Shown: piece by piece, positions 52,110 to 62,633 of the stretch
Position numbering within the stretch: the stretch's first letter is position 1
How the letters are laid out: every line of letters starts with the position of its first letter
Assembly: GCF_045679555.1 (NCBI RefSeq)
Contig: NC_092115.1
Span: 40,619,728 to 40,683,727, forward strand
Direction: 5' to 3'
Length of the DNA stretch: 64,000 nucleotides
Source: Salvelinus alpinus
Lineage: Eukaryota > Chordata > Actinopteri > Salmoniformes > Salmonidae
The notes under the pieces: model-generated
Databases searched by the model: none
What the model saw: only the letters and a program-made list of their open reading frames with translations
Told to the model about the DNA's origin: nothing
Made by a program: the position numbers and the translations under genes

Positions 52110-52114
52110 GGTAT

Positions 52115-53054
52115 ATGCTCCTAAAAACCAAGGAGAGGAGGGTTAGGTGATGGAAGATGCAGGACTTGCAGCGCGTCCAGTGTCCCAAATAGAACCAAGC
52201 TCTATATTAGCACCTGGCTAAGCAGATGCTCATTGTGGGTGCAATGATTGAATAACATATGTGTACATTTATTTTTGCAACGCTCGCACACGCGACCCGT
52301 CTGGTCTGGTCAGCATGTTACAGAGATAGACAGGACTCCAGTCATGTCATACTGCAAAACACCATTAGATGCCGGACATACCAGTTGCATAGATGGGACT
52401 AACCAAGAATTCATGTGAAATCCATTCATGAGAAAATGTAAAGAAAGGGAAAGGGGGATAGCTAGTTAGAGCACAAGTGGAAAAGCGTAGTCACTGGTGG
52501 GGACAAAAATAATGTTTGCTTCTTTCCGCCACACATTACAACAGTGGTTGTATTTTCTGTTCTGTTTGATTATCACTGGATTTGGGCTTTGTTGCCCTTG
52601 TTTACAGTGACCTAAATAATGCTCAAGTAAAAGATGGTGCCTCACAAACACGACCACCCAGAGTTTATACCATTGATATACCATTTATACCATATACATC
52701 CAGCTTCTAATTGACATTTACATACAGGATTTTCCCCAGTATTTTACCCATGGATCTGTTAGACCTGCTCTCACTTGGGGCCAAGGCAATGCTCTGTGTT
52801 CTTTTCAGCTGTCTTTTACATAACAATGGCTAACTGTGAACTTTAACACCTTCTCACAAAGCAACAGACTTGAATGATGCAGAGATTGTTGATGCCCTCG
52901 CCATAAGTCTTTAGAGCTGACATTAACATAAAACACTAGCGAAACCCTGGAGTGTGGGTACGTCTATATGGAAAAGCACCACTAGAGGGAGCCACATCCC
53001 AACATGTGATCCTGGATCCACAAATCTATCAGCAAGAGTCAAAATTCCTGCAAG
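52115..53054. other. Intergenic, mostly unassigned
   Basis: 52110-52310 is the continuation of the interrupted repeat. Nothing else recognised. Confidence 0.35.
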
Positions 53055-53500
53055 GTCTCACAGTCTCACATCAGAATTAGACGTTCGTCCATGTTTCTCA
53101 AATTTCAAAGTTGTTTCAAACGTAAAATCTCAAAGTGTTTAAGGTTAAATTTAGGGATTAACTCCGGATTTTAAGGTTAGGGTTAAGTTTAGGCATTAAC
53201 TCCGAAATCTTGAGGTTAGGCATTAACTCCAAATGGTTAAGGTAAGGGGTAAGGTTTGGGATAGGCTTAAAACAAAACTATCAAAAATTACTTTCTATCG
53301 CTGGATTCAACCATGAAACCTGTGGAATCAGAGGCAGATGCTTATCCACATCCACAATGTCCTAGAAAAACCAAAACTTACTTAGAGGTAACAATGCTCA
53401 CTGTTGCCCCCTAGTGGCCGGTTTCCACGTCATATCCTGACATCCTCAGCCATGGATGGATGTCGAATACTGACTTGTATCATGGGTGATCTGCCTGCAA
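53055..53500 (-). repeat. tRNA-like SINE-type repeat, copy 3 (fullest)
   Basis: Contains every module of copies 1 and 2: ATTAGACGTTCGTCCATGTT, GGTTAAG minirepeats, the tRNA-like GGATTCAACCATGAAACC region, and GCCCCCTAGTGGCCGG through CTTGTATCATGGGTGATC. Confidence 0.72.
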
Positions 53501-53741
53501 AACTCTGATTCTATTCCAGTCTGGCTCGGCTCAGCAAATTTAGTAATTGGACATTTGAAAATGTAGAAAATCCAATTCAATGATATTGTTTCCTGAACTG
53601 AGTGAACTCATGAACTGCATTTGACTTCATTTTCAGAGTTAATTGAGATGGAATGGAATGAAGGCCAACCCTGCTAACCATGGTCCTTCCCTGTAAAGTC
53701 TAGACTTTTCCCATCAAAACCCCAAGCCCCCAACCTTGTCT

Positions 53742-53869
53742 ACAGTGCCTTCAGAAAGTATTCATACACCTTGACTTATTCCACATTTCGTTGTGTTACA
53801 GCCTGAATTCAAAATGGATTAAATATATGTTTTTCTCTCACCCAGCTACACACAGTACACCATAATGAC
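53742..53869. mobile_element. Tc1-like terminal fragment
   Basis: ACAGTGCCTTCAGAAAGTAT and CCACATTTCGTTGTGTTACA is the left terminus of a salmonid Tc1 family. It is cut off where LINE coding starts. Confidence 0.75.
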
Positions 53870-55804
53870 CTTGACTTCCTCTGCCTCTCAGAGACATGGC
53901 TCCATAAAAACTCTCCATATGCTGCTTTGATTGTGCCTGGCTACAATGTTTTCAGGGGAGACAGGATTGAAGGAAGAGGAGGGGGTGTGATGATTTACAT
54001 TAAAGAACATATCCGATGTAAACAAATTGAGTGGTCATGTGATAATGAACTAGAATGTATTGGCCTGAACGTTACACTGTCTCCCCAAATGTCTTTTACA
54101 CTTATTGGAATGTATAGGCCACCTTCCACCAAAAGTGTGTTTTTTGATCAGTTTAATAACATGCTTAGGGAATGTGATTTTGGGAAAGAGGTAATCTTAA
54201 TGGGAGATTTTAATATTAATTATGAAGACAAGTCTTGTAGGAAAACCCTCAAACGGATCACTAATACCTTTGACCTTACACAGCTAGTTAAAGGGCCAAC
54301 CAGGGTGACTTGTTGCTCTAAAACACAGATTGATTTGGTGTTCAGTAATAAACCAGAGAGAGTGACTAAATAATTCAATATGGTTACTGGGCTATCTGAT
54401 CATAATCTGACATTTATTGCCAGAAAGCTGTCTAAGAGCAGGTTTAACCTTTCTACTGTTAGAAAGCCGGATCAACTAAGAATACCTAAGAGTGAATTAA
54501 ACTATTTTGAAAACCCAATTAAGGGAATTAACTGGAATGATCTCTTGTCCTATACAGACGTGGAAGCTGATAGTCAGGTTTTTCTATCCACAATCCAGAC
54601 TACAATAAATGGTTTCCTCAAGAAAATCAAATCCAAACCTGGCCAAAAGAGCACTCTTCCTTGGCTAAATGGAGAAATCTGGAAATAAATGAAATAATGA
54701 GATTATGCTCTAAAAATAGCCCTAAAATCCAACTTCGAGCATGACAGACGTAGGTTTACCATGTTGAGAAATAAGGTCATGAAAGAAATCAGACAGGCCA
54801 AGGCAAACTTTTTTATTAACATAATTGGTGAAGCAAAGGGAAATTCTAAATTGATCTGGGAGAATCTAAAAAAGTTAACAGGGAAAGACCATAGTAACAC
54901 TGCAAAAAGACTAGAAATCATGGTGAATAACAATCTAACACAGGATGCAGTCGAAATAGCAATAGCCTTCAATTCCTACTTTATTGACTCTGTCAGGGTA
55001 CTGACACAGAACCCCTCCACTGGTTTCTTGGGCTCAGTGCTAGTAAATGACACTCAACCTGTCTTCATCATAAGGGAGGTTTCTGAGTCAAAGGTGAACA
55101 AGGTGATTAGCTCCCTAAAGAACTCTAAAGCCAAAGATGTGTTTGGGCTGGACTCTACCTTTCTTAAAAACTACAAAGAGTCACTCATAGGCCCCATTAC
55201 TAAGGTCACCAACACATCTATTGGTCTCGGGGTGTTTCCAAGGGTATGGAAGTCGGCCATAATAACGGCCATCTTTAAATCGGGCAACCCTGCTGACGTG
55301 AGTAACTACAGGCCCATTAGTATGCTACCTGTGGTGTCAAAGGTTGTTGAAAAGTGTGTAGCAGAACAACTGATTGCCCACCTCAACAACAGCCCCTTCA
55401 CATTACACTCCATGCAGTTTGGCTTCAGAGCGAAACACTCCACAGAAACGTCCAACTGCTTTCTTCTGGAAAATGTGAAGTCCAAGATGGACAAAGGGGG
55501 CGTTGTTGGGGCTGTGTTTCTGGACTTAAGGAAGGCTTGATACTGTTAACCATGATATTCTCATTTCAAAATTGTTCAAGTTCAACTTTTCCTCCGATGC
55601 CTTGAGATGGATGAAATCATACCTTGAAGGCAGAACTCAGTGTGTCAGAGTGAGCAAGGAGCTGTCGCCCACTCTTAGCTATGATGTGGGTGTGCCCCAA
55701 GGGTCAATACTGGGGCCCCTCCTGTTCAGCCTGTACATTAATGATCTGCCTTCTGTTTGTACCGGGTCTGAAGTTCAAATGTATGCAGATGATACAGTGA
55801 TATA

Positions 55805-57408
55805 CAGTGGGGAGAACAAGTATTTGATACACTGCCGATTTTGCAGGTTTTCCTACTTACAAAGCATGTAGAGGTCTGTAATTTTTATCATAGGTACACT
55901 TCAACTGTGAGAGACGGAATCTAAAACAAAAATCCAGAAAATCACATTGTATGATTTTTAAATAATTAATTTGCATTTTATTGCATGACATAAGTATTTG
56001 ATCACCTACCAACCAGTAAGAATTCCGGCTCTCACAGACCTGTTAGTTTTTCTTTAAGAAGCCCTCCTGTTCTCCACTCATTACCTGTATTAACTGCACC
56101 TGTTTGAACTCGTTACCTGTATAAAAGACACCTGTCCACACACTCAATCAAACAGATTCCAACCTCTCCACAATGGCCAAGACCAGAGAGCTGTGTAAGG
56201 ACATCAGGGATAAAATTGTAGACCTGCACAAGGCTGGGATGGGCTACAGGACAATAGGCAAGCAGCTTGGTGAGAAGGAAACAACTGTTGGCGCAGTTAT
56301 TAGAAAATGGAAGAAGTTCAAGATGACGGTCAATCACCCTCGGTCTGGGGCTCCATGCAAGATTTCACCTCGTGGGGCATCAATGATCATGAGGAAGGTG
56401 AGGGATCAGCCCAGAACTACACGGCAGGACCTGGTCAATGACCTGAAGAGAGCTGGGACCACAGTCTCAAAGAAAACCATTAGTAACACTCCGCCGTCAT
56501 GGATTAAAATCCTGCAGCGCACGCAAGGTCCCCCTGCTTAAGCCAGTGCATGTCCAGGCCTGTCTGAAGTTTGCCAATGACCATCTGGATGATCCAGAGG
56601 AGGAATGGGAGAAGGTCATGTGGTCTGATGAGACAAAAATAGAGCTTTTTGGTCTAACTCCACTCGCCATGTTTGGAGGAAGAAGAAGTATGAGTACAAC
56701 CCCAAGAACACCATCCCAACCGTGAAGCATGGAGGTGGAAACATCATTCTTTGGGGATGCTTTTCTGCAAAGTGGACAGGACGACTGCACCGTATTGAGG
56801 GGAGGATGGATGGGGCCATGTATCGCGAGATCTTGGCCAACAACCTCCTTCCCTCAGTAAGAGCATTGAAGATGGGTCGTGGCTGGGTCTTCCAGCATGA
56901 CAACGACACGAAGCACACAGCCATGGCAACTAAGGAGTGGCTCCGTAAGAAGCATCTCAAGGTCCTGGAGTGGCCTAGCCAGTCTCCAGACCTGAACCCA
57001 ATAGAAAATCTTTGGAGGGAGCTGAAAGTCCGTATTGCCCAGCGACAGCCCCAAAACCTGAAGGATCTGGAGAAGATCTGTAGGGAGGCGTGGGCCAAAA
57101 TCCCTGCTGCAGTGTGTGCAAACCTAGTCAAGAACTACAGGAAACGTATGATCTCTGTAATTGCAAACAAAGGTTTCTGTACCAAATATTAAGTTCTGCT
57201 TTTCTGATGTATCAAATACTTATGTCATGCAATAAAATGCAAATTAATTACTTAAAATTCATACAATGTGATTTTCTGGATTTTTGTTTTAGATTCCGTC
57301 TCTCATAGTTGAAGTGTACCTATGATAAAAATTACAGACCTCTACATGCTTTGTAAGTAGGAAAACCTGCAAAATCGGCAGTGTATCAAATACTTGTTCT
57401 CCCCACTG
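55805..57408 (+). mobile_element. Near-intact Tc1-like transposon nested in the LINE
   Basis: 1604 bp with long terminal inverted repeats (about 200 bp, CAGTGGGGAGAACAAGTATT at both ends) and TA duplication at 55803-55804 and 57409-57410. Encodes a full-length-span transposase (56173-57192). Confidence 0.95.
56173..57192 (+). pseudogene. Tc1-like transposase, two small indels from open
   Basis: Span of 340 codons, the normal Tc1 length. The N-terminal paired-like DNA-binding region starts [20 protein letters not shown]. The DDE core includes [11 protein letters not shown] (first D), [17 protein letters not shown] (second D) and [20 protein letters not shown] (third acid). A 2-base deletion near 56490 (NTPPSWIK instead of a RRHGLK-type continuation) and a 1-base deletion near 56657 put about 55 codons out of frame. 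A TAA appears at 56539, and downstream the frame returns and runs to TAA 57190. Kept as a pseudogene, but very recently active by its repeat identity. Confidence 0.9.
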
Positions 57409-58564
57409 TATGTGCATGCAAAGAGCAAACAACAAGCTGCACAAGAACTCACTACTGTAATGGTCCAGGTTACAAAGTGGCTCAGTGACTCGTGTTTGCA
57501 TCTCAATGTGAAAAAAACTGTTTGCATGTTCTTCACAAAGAGGGCAACAGATGCTACTGAGCCAGATGTCTATGTCAGGGGAGAAGCTCCAGGTGGTATC
57601 TGATTTTAAGTACCTTGGCATCATACTTGATTCCAACCCTCTCTTTTAAAAAGCATGTGAAAAAGGTAATTCAGATAACCAAATTCAACCTAGCTAATTT
57701 CTGATTTATACGAAATTGTTTGACTACAGAGGTACTTCAAATCTATGATACTCCCCCACTTAACATACTGCTTGACTAGTTGGGCCCAAGCTTGCTGTAC
57801 AGCATTAGAACCTATTCAGTCTGTCTACAAACAGGCTCTCAAAGTGCTTGATAGGAAGCCCAATAGCCATCATCACTGTTACATCCTCAGAAAGCTGGGA
57901 GTTGGGAAAATCTTGTGCAATACACCGTCTTGTATTCAAGATTCTAAATGGCCTGGCTCCCCCTCCACTCAGTATTTTTGTTAAACAGAAAACCCAAACA
58001 TAGTGCAGCAGATCCACAATGTCTGCCATGAGAGGTGACTGTATAGTTCCCTTAAGGAAAAGCACCTTTAGTAAATCCGCTTTCTCTGTGAGAGCTTCCC
58101 ATGTCTGGAATACACTGTCATCAGACACACATAACTGCACCACATATCACACTTTCACAAAATGCATGAAGACATGGCTAAAGGTCAATCAGATTTGTGA
58201 ACATAATCCCTAGCTGTGTATTGTCGCTTTCCATGTTGTCTGTTGTCTGTAGCTTGTGAGGTGTGGAAACACTTTGTTGCTTTTATGAATTTTGTCTTAC
58301 TGCTTTTTGTTCTATGTGTCTCTGTCTGTATGCTACGTCTTGCTTGTCCTATGTTGCTCTGTCTGTATGCTATGTCTTGCTTGTCCTATGTTGCTCTGCG
58401 TGTGCTCACTTATCAATGATTGTTTATATTGTAATTGTTTTTAATAACCTGCCCAGGGACTGCGGTTTAAAATTAGCCGGCTGGCTAAAACCGGCACTTT
58501 TACTGAAACGTTGATTAATGTGCACTGTCCCTGTAAAAATAAAATAAACTCAAACCTGCAAGTT

Positions 58565-59215
58565 CCCGGGCATTTCTGGGGGGAATGGCCCTAGCTCTCA
58601 CCCTCTGATCCAACAGGTCCTAGATGTGCGCAATGGGATTGAGATCCGGGCTCTTCCTTACCACGGCAGAACACTGATATTCCTGTCTTGCAGGAAATCA
58701 TGCACAGAACGAGCAGTATGGCTGGTGGCATTGTCATGCTGGAGGGTCATGTCAGGATGAGCCTGCAGGAAGTGTACCATATGAGGGAGGAGGATGTCTT
58801 CCCTGTAATACACAGCGTTGAGACTGCCTGCAATGACAACAAGCTCATTCCAATGATGCTGTGACACACCGCCCCAGACCATGACGGACTCTCCAAATCG
58901 ATCCCGCTCCAGAGTACAGGCCTCGGTGTAACGCTCATTCCTTCGACGATAAACGTAAATCAGACAGACCATCACCCCTGGTGAGACAAAACCGCGACTT
59001 GTCAGTGAAGAGCACTTTTTGGCAGTCATGTCTGGTCCAGCGACGGTGGGTTTGTGCCCGTAGGCGACGCTGTTGCCGGTGATGTCTGGTGAGGACCTGC
59101 TTTACAACAGGCCTACAAGCCCTCAGTCCAGCCTCTCTCAGCCTATTGCGGACAGTCTGAGCACTGATGGAGGGATTGTGCGTGGGAAACATGGGAAACA
59201 GTGTTTAAACCCTTT
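58565..59215 (-). mobile_element. Tc1-like transposase fragment
   Basis: Minus frames 59192-58935 (SISAQTVRNRLREAGLRACR, HRQQRRLRAQTHRRWTRHD) and 59029-58658 (SVMVWGGVSQHHWNELVVIA, LQHDNATSHTARSVHDFLQD). Terminal repeats were not found. Confidence 0.85.
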
Positions 59216-59491
59216 ACAATGAAGATCTGTGAAGTTACTTGGATATTTATGAATTATCTTTGAAAGACAGGGTGCTAAAAAAGGGACGTTTATATATATA
59301 TATATATAGTATTTACAAATTCACCCCATTTATGATTTTATATGGGAATCAAAAAGCTTTCATGAATGTTCACCATGTGCTGATGTGCTCAGCACTGTCA
59401 ACAGACCCCATTATGACATCACAATGTAACGGAAGCCTTGCCATGATGTCATTGCTGGTTCCATCTGACAAGCAAAATTTCATTTCCACTC

Positions 59492-60092
59492 ATTTACATT
59501 ACATTTAAGTCATTTAGCAGACGCTCTTATCCAGAGCGACTTACAAATTGGTGCATTCACCTTATGATATCCAGTGGAACAACCACTTTACAATAGTGCA
59601 TCTAACTCTTTTAAGGGGGGGGGGGTTAGAAGGATTACTTTATCCTATCCTAGGTATTCCTTAAAGAGGTGGGGTTTCAGGTGTCTCCGGAAGGTGGTGA
59701 TTGACTCCGCTGACCTGGCGTCGTGAGGGAGTTTGTTCCACCATTGGGGTGCCAGAGCAGCGAACAGTTTTGACTGGGCTGAGCGGGAACTGTACTTCCT
59801 CAGAGGTAGGGAGGCGAGCAGGCCAGAGGTGGATGAACGCAGTGCCCTTGTTTGGGTGTAGGGCCTGATCAGAGCCTGAAGGTACGGAGGTGCCGTTCCC
59901 CTCACAGCTCCGTAGGCAAGCACCATGGTCTTGTAGCGGATGCGAGCTTCAACTGGAAGCCAGTGGAGAGAGCGGAGGAGCGGGGTGACGTGAGAGAACT
60001 TGGGAAAGTTGAACACCAGACGGGCTGCGGCGTTCTGGATGAGTTGTAGGGGTTTAATGGCACAGGCAGGGAGCCCAGCCAACAGCGAGTTG
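59492..60092 (-). mobile_element. L2-type LINE, 3' part (downstream half of a split copy)
   Basis: Minus frame 60118-59645: LAGLPACAIKPLQLIQNAAA, FSHVTPLLRSLHWLPVEARI, LFAALAPQWWNKLPHDARSA. The 3' UTR ends with the conserved TCATTTAGCAGACGCTCTTA fish LINE/SINE tail at 59500-59540. The missing upstream part continues at 61662 (see findings). Confidence 0.88.
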
Positions 60093-60113
60093 TTGTTGGC
60101 TGGGCTCCCTGCC
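60065..60113. repeat. Perfect 20-bp fold-back at the insertion junction
   Basis: GGCAGGGAGCCCAGCCAACA (60065-60084) pairs exactly with 60094-60113; the loop is 9 bases. The left arm is L2 coding sequence, the right arm an inverted copy of it. Confidence 0.95.
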
Positions 60114-60128
60114 AACAAGCACCAAAAC

Positions 60129-60635
60129 GAGCACCAAAAAAATATGTGCTAAATTTAAAATGATATGATATCATAATGAACTAAGATGTTCTAGTGTTAA
60201 AAGCTACAAACAGATATGGAAATTAGTAAATACATAAATACATACAGTTCACAGAGAGATAGATGTCTGCTGTCAACCCATAGACAAGAAGGCAGCCAGT
60301 GAGCCAAAGGGCCAAATAAAGAAGAGTCAGGACCAGGCCAGATTGCAGCCCCTTTCCAACCCAGAGCAGGCCCTGACTAAGACCTTCAAGCTGCTCCACT
60401 CTGCCTCTGATGACTGGTGAGCATTCACTGTAGACAAGACCAATGGAGCTAGGCTAAAGGAAGCACAGTGTAGTGTCCTTGGAAATGTAGATTTGAGCTA
60501 CAGAGCTAGAAACTTCTGAAATTAAAAGACCAGAGTCCTAATTGTAGATTTGAGCTACAGAGCGTAGAAACTTCTGAAATTAAAAGACCAGAGTCCTAAT
60601 TGATGAACATCATTATGTTTTTGGAAAATGTTGTG
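60129..60635 (+). repeat. Duplicated segment, upstream copy (identical to 63551-64000)
   Basis: Matches 63551 onward at an offset of 3422 bases, essentially without substitutions. It has one extra 57-base tandem unit (60487-60543 repeated as 60544-60601). Confidence 0.95.
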
Positions 60636-61161
60636 GAAATTGCTTACGTTTCTTTCACTGAATTGCAGGGAGAAGAAGATCGAGGGCTTGACCTCTCTCC
60701 GTGTGATGGCTCAGAACCACATGGACATACTGATGCCTAAACTCCATGATATCTGCCTTGCCATTATAAATGAGGTAGCTGTATTCATTCACTGCCCTAT
60801 TCATTCATCTGCACAAATCTGCTACATTTGGAGAACAAGTCAAATTATTGTGTCATGTTTCTGATGTTCGTGGGTTGTACTGCTCAACATTAATAGCTGG
60901 TCCTGTGCGTGTTATTATGATTCAGGTGAAGAACCTGCGCTCTGCAGTGTCCTGTGCTGCCATGGCCACACTGGGTGACATGTACGTCCACCTCCAGAGG
61001 GCCATGGACAGTGAGGTGGAGGGGACGGCACGCGTGCTGCTGCACAAAGCCAGCGAGGCCAACACCTTCATCCGGCAGGGTGCCAACTTTGCCCTGGGTC
61101 ACATGGTGCAGAGCTGCACCCCTACCCGTGTCATGAATGCCCTGCTGGTCGGTGGGCTAAG
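60284..61161 (+). pseudogene. Orphan duplicate of three TOGARAM TOG exons
   Basis: Exons 60284-60416, 60669-60774 and 60926-61161 have intact GT-AG sites and matching phases. They encode a partial TOG domain: HEAT-like helices with WEKKIEGLTSLRVMAQNH, LHDICLAIINEVKNLRSAVS, and NTFIRQGANFALGHMVQSC. The last exon stops in phase 2 (CTA AG|GTAAAG), whereas the next downstream exon (62082) needs phase 0, so splicing onward would shift frame. The rest of the TOG domain is absent. Flanking intron sequence from 60129 is the same as from 63551. The block sits within an interrupted L2 LINE, so it is most simply an ectopic, non-functional exon duplication; an assembly artefact is the alternative. Confidence 0.75.
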
Positions 61162-61369
61162 GTAAAGAGGGAGAGGGGTCAATTAACACTCACTAAGGGG
61201 TAGATCCGGAATTCCACAAATGTTCACTTTGTCTCACATTGAAAGTTTGACTCGAGTGGAAGTGAGGATTCACTCCAAACAGCCCTGATGTGACAATGCA
61301 ATAGATAATTGATATGTAGTGAACTTTCTGGTGCAAAATGGTCACTGCTCGCTTAGGTATGCCACACAT

Positions 61370-61661
61370 TAGATTAGATTCAACTTTATTGTCATTGAAC
61401 AAGCACAAGTACAGTACAACGAAATGCAGTTAGCATCTGACCAGAATGTTCAAAAGATAAAAGAGTGCAAAAAATGTACAAGTAAAACAATTAAGTATAA
61501 TGTATGTTATTAAGTGGGATGTATAAATGTGCAATGAAGGCAAATGGCAAGTTCAAATGGCAAGTCTAAATGTGCAATGAAGGCAAATTGAAAGTGCAAG
61601 GAGGCATGCAACTGAAATGCAGGGAGAGCAGCAATGAGGTTACCGAGGTAGACATGTACAT
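61370..61661. repeat. LINE/SINE-type tail sequence
   Basis: CAACTTTATTGTCATTGAAC and ACAGTACAACGAAATGCAGT are a common fish retroelement tail. Short direct repeats of AATGTGCAATGAAGGCAAAT (61525, 61568) follow. Origin not resolved. Confidence 0.5.
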
Positions 61662-61895
61662 GTTGCAGTAATCCAGACGGGAGATGACAAGTGCCTGGAT
61701 TAGGACCTGCGCCGCTTCCTGCGTGAGGCAGGGTCGTACTCTGCGAATGTTGTAGAGCATGAACCTACAGGAACGGGTCACCGCCTTGATGTTAGTTGAG
61801 AACGACAGGGTGTTGTCCAGGATCACGCCAAGGTTCTTAGCACTCTGGGAGGAGGACACAATGGAGTTGTCAACCGTGATGGCGAGATCATGGAA
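61662..61895 (-). mobile_element. L2-type LINE, upstream half of the split copy
   Basis: Minus frame: SQSAKNLGVILDNTLSFSTN, VTRSCRFMLYNIRRVRPCLT and LVISRLDYCN. It ends at GTTG (61662), exactly where the 59492-60092 half begins. Confidence 0.88.
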
Positions 61896-62081
61896 CGAAA
61901 AACTCTTCAGTTTTTCAAACGTTTTTTAAAAATATCACTGTTTATTTTGTGGTTTCATAGACATACAGTAGGCCTACATCAATAAAACCTTTAGCATAAA
62001 AGCTTTTTATGACACACTGTAGAAACTATTTTGCCTACTTCACTTCTGCTATTCATTTCATACTGTCCCATTGTGATCCAG

Positions 62082-62633
62082 GGCTATCAGGAGAGCTACC
62101 CAATCCCAGAGGGCCATCGTGGCTTCATCAGTGATGCCAGACTTCTGCAGATGCAGAGAGCTGAGAGAGAGGCCATGGAAGAAAAGCAAAGAAAGATAAG
62201 TGCTATCCATGAGAATTATGTCCGGACTGCTCTCATCGGGGTTGGCAGCACCTTCGCGCACCACTTCGTCCCCTCTATTCAGTGCATCCCGCGGCCGAAA
62301 GCTCCACCAAGGCCTTTGCCACGAAGGCTTGAACACATAGCTCTGGCCCCACTGAAGAACGTGGTAGGGGTGGACGGAGCCCAAGTTCGACCCGGATCTC
62401 ACTCTCTGGAGTCCATCCAGGTAAATAAGTCATTCAGCAGCAGTAGCTTGTGGCCTGTTCCCGTCCCTCCCACTGGAGCTCCCTCCAAGAGGGGCAAGAA
62501 GAAGAAGGGCAGGCGGGGAGTCAAAGCCCTGAAGGTCCAGTCGGACCAGGGCTGTGCTGACAACAACGGACCCATTGACCTGATGGAGGAGGTGAGGGAC
62601 ATCGAGGCTCACCCGAAGGAGGAGGCCTGGAAG
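62082..62633 (+). CDS. TOGARAM-like linker exon
   Basis: Acceptor GATCCAG|GGCTAT, open in phase 0 to AAG|GTAGGA (184 codons). Two other phase-0 donors lie inside (after 62420, GTAAAT; after 62591, GTGAGG), so a shorter exon is possible. Content is basic and low-complexity. Confidence 0.7.

Larger units (their letters stand above)
53870..58560 (+). mobile_element. CR1/L2-like LINE, interrupted by a Tc1 transposon
   Basis: Endonuclease (53927-54373): GRGGGVMIYIKEHI, GMYRPPSTKSVFF, MGDFNINYED. RT (54761-55540): FKSGNPADVSNYRPISMLPV and FGFRAKHSTETSNCF. After a small deletion (LRKA|FDTVNH region) come GVPQGSILGPLLFSLYINDL and MYADDTVIY (55572-55803). Thumb after the Tc1: VHAKSKQQAAQELTTVMVQV (57411). 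The C-terminal part to 58560 is full of stops. The 5' end is missing. Confidence 0.9.
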
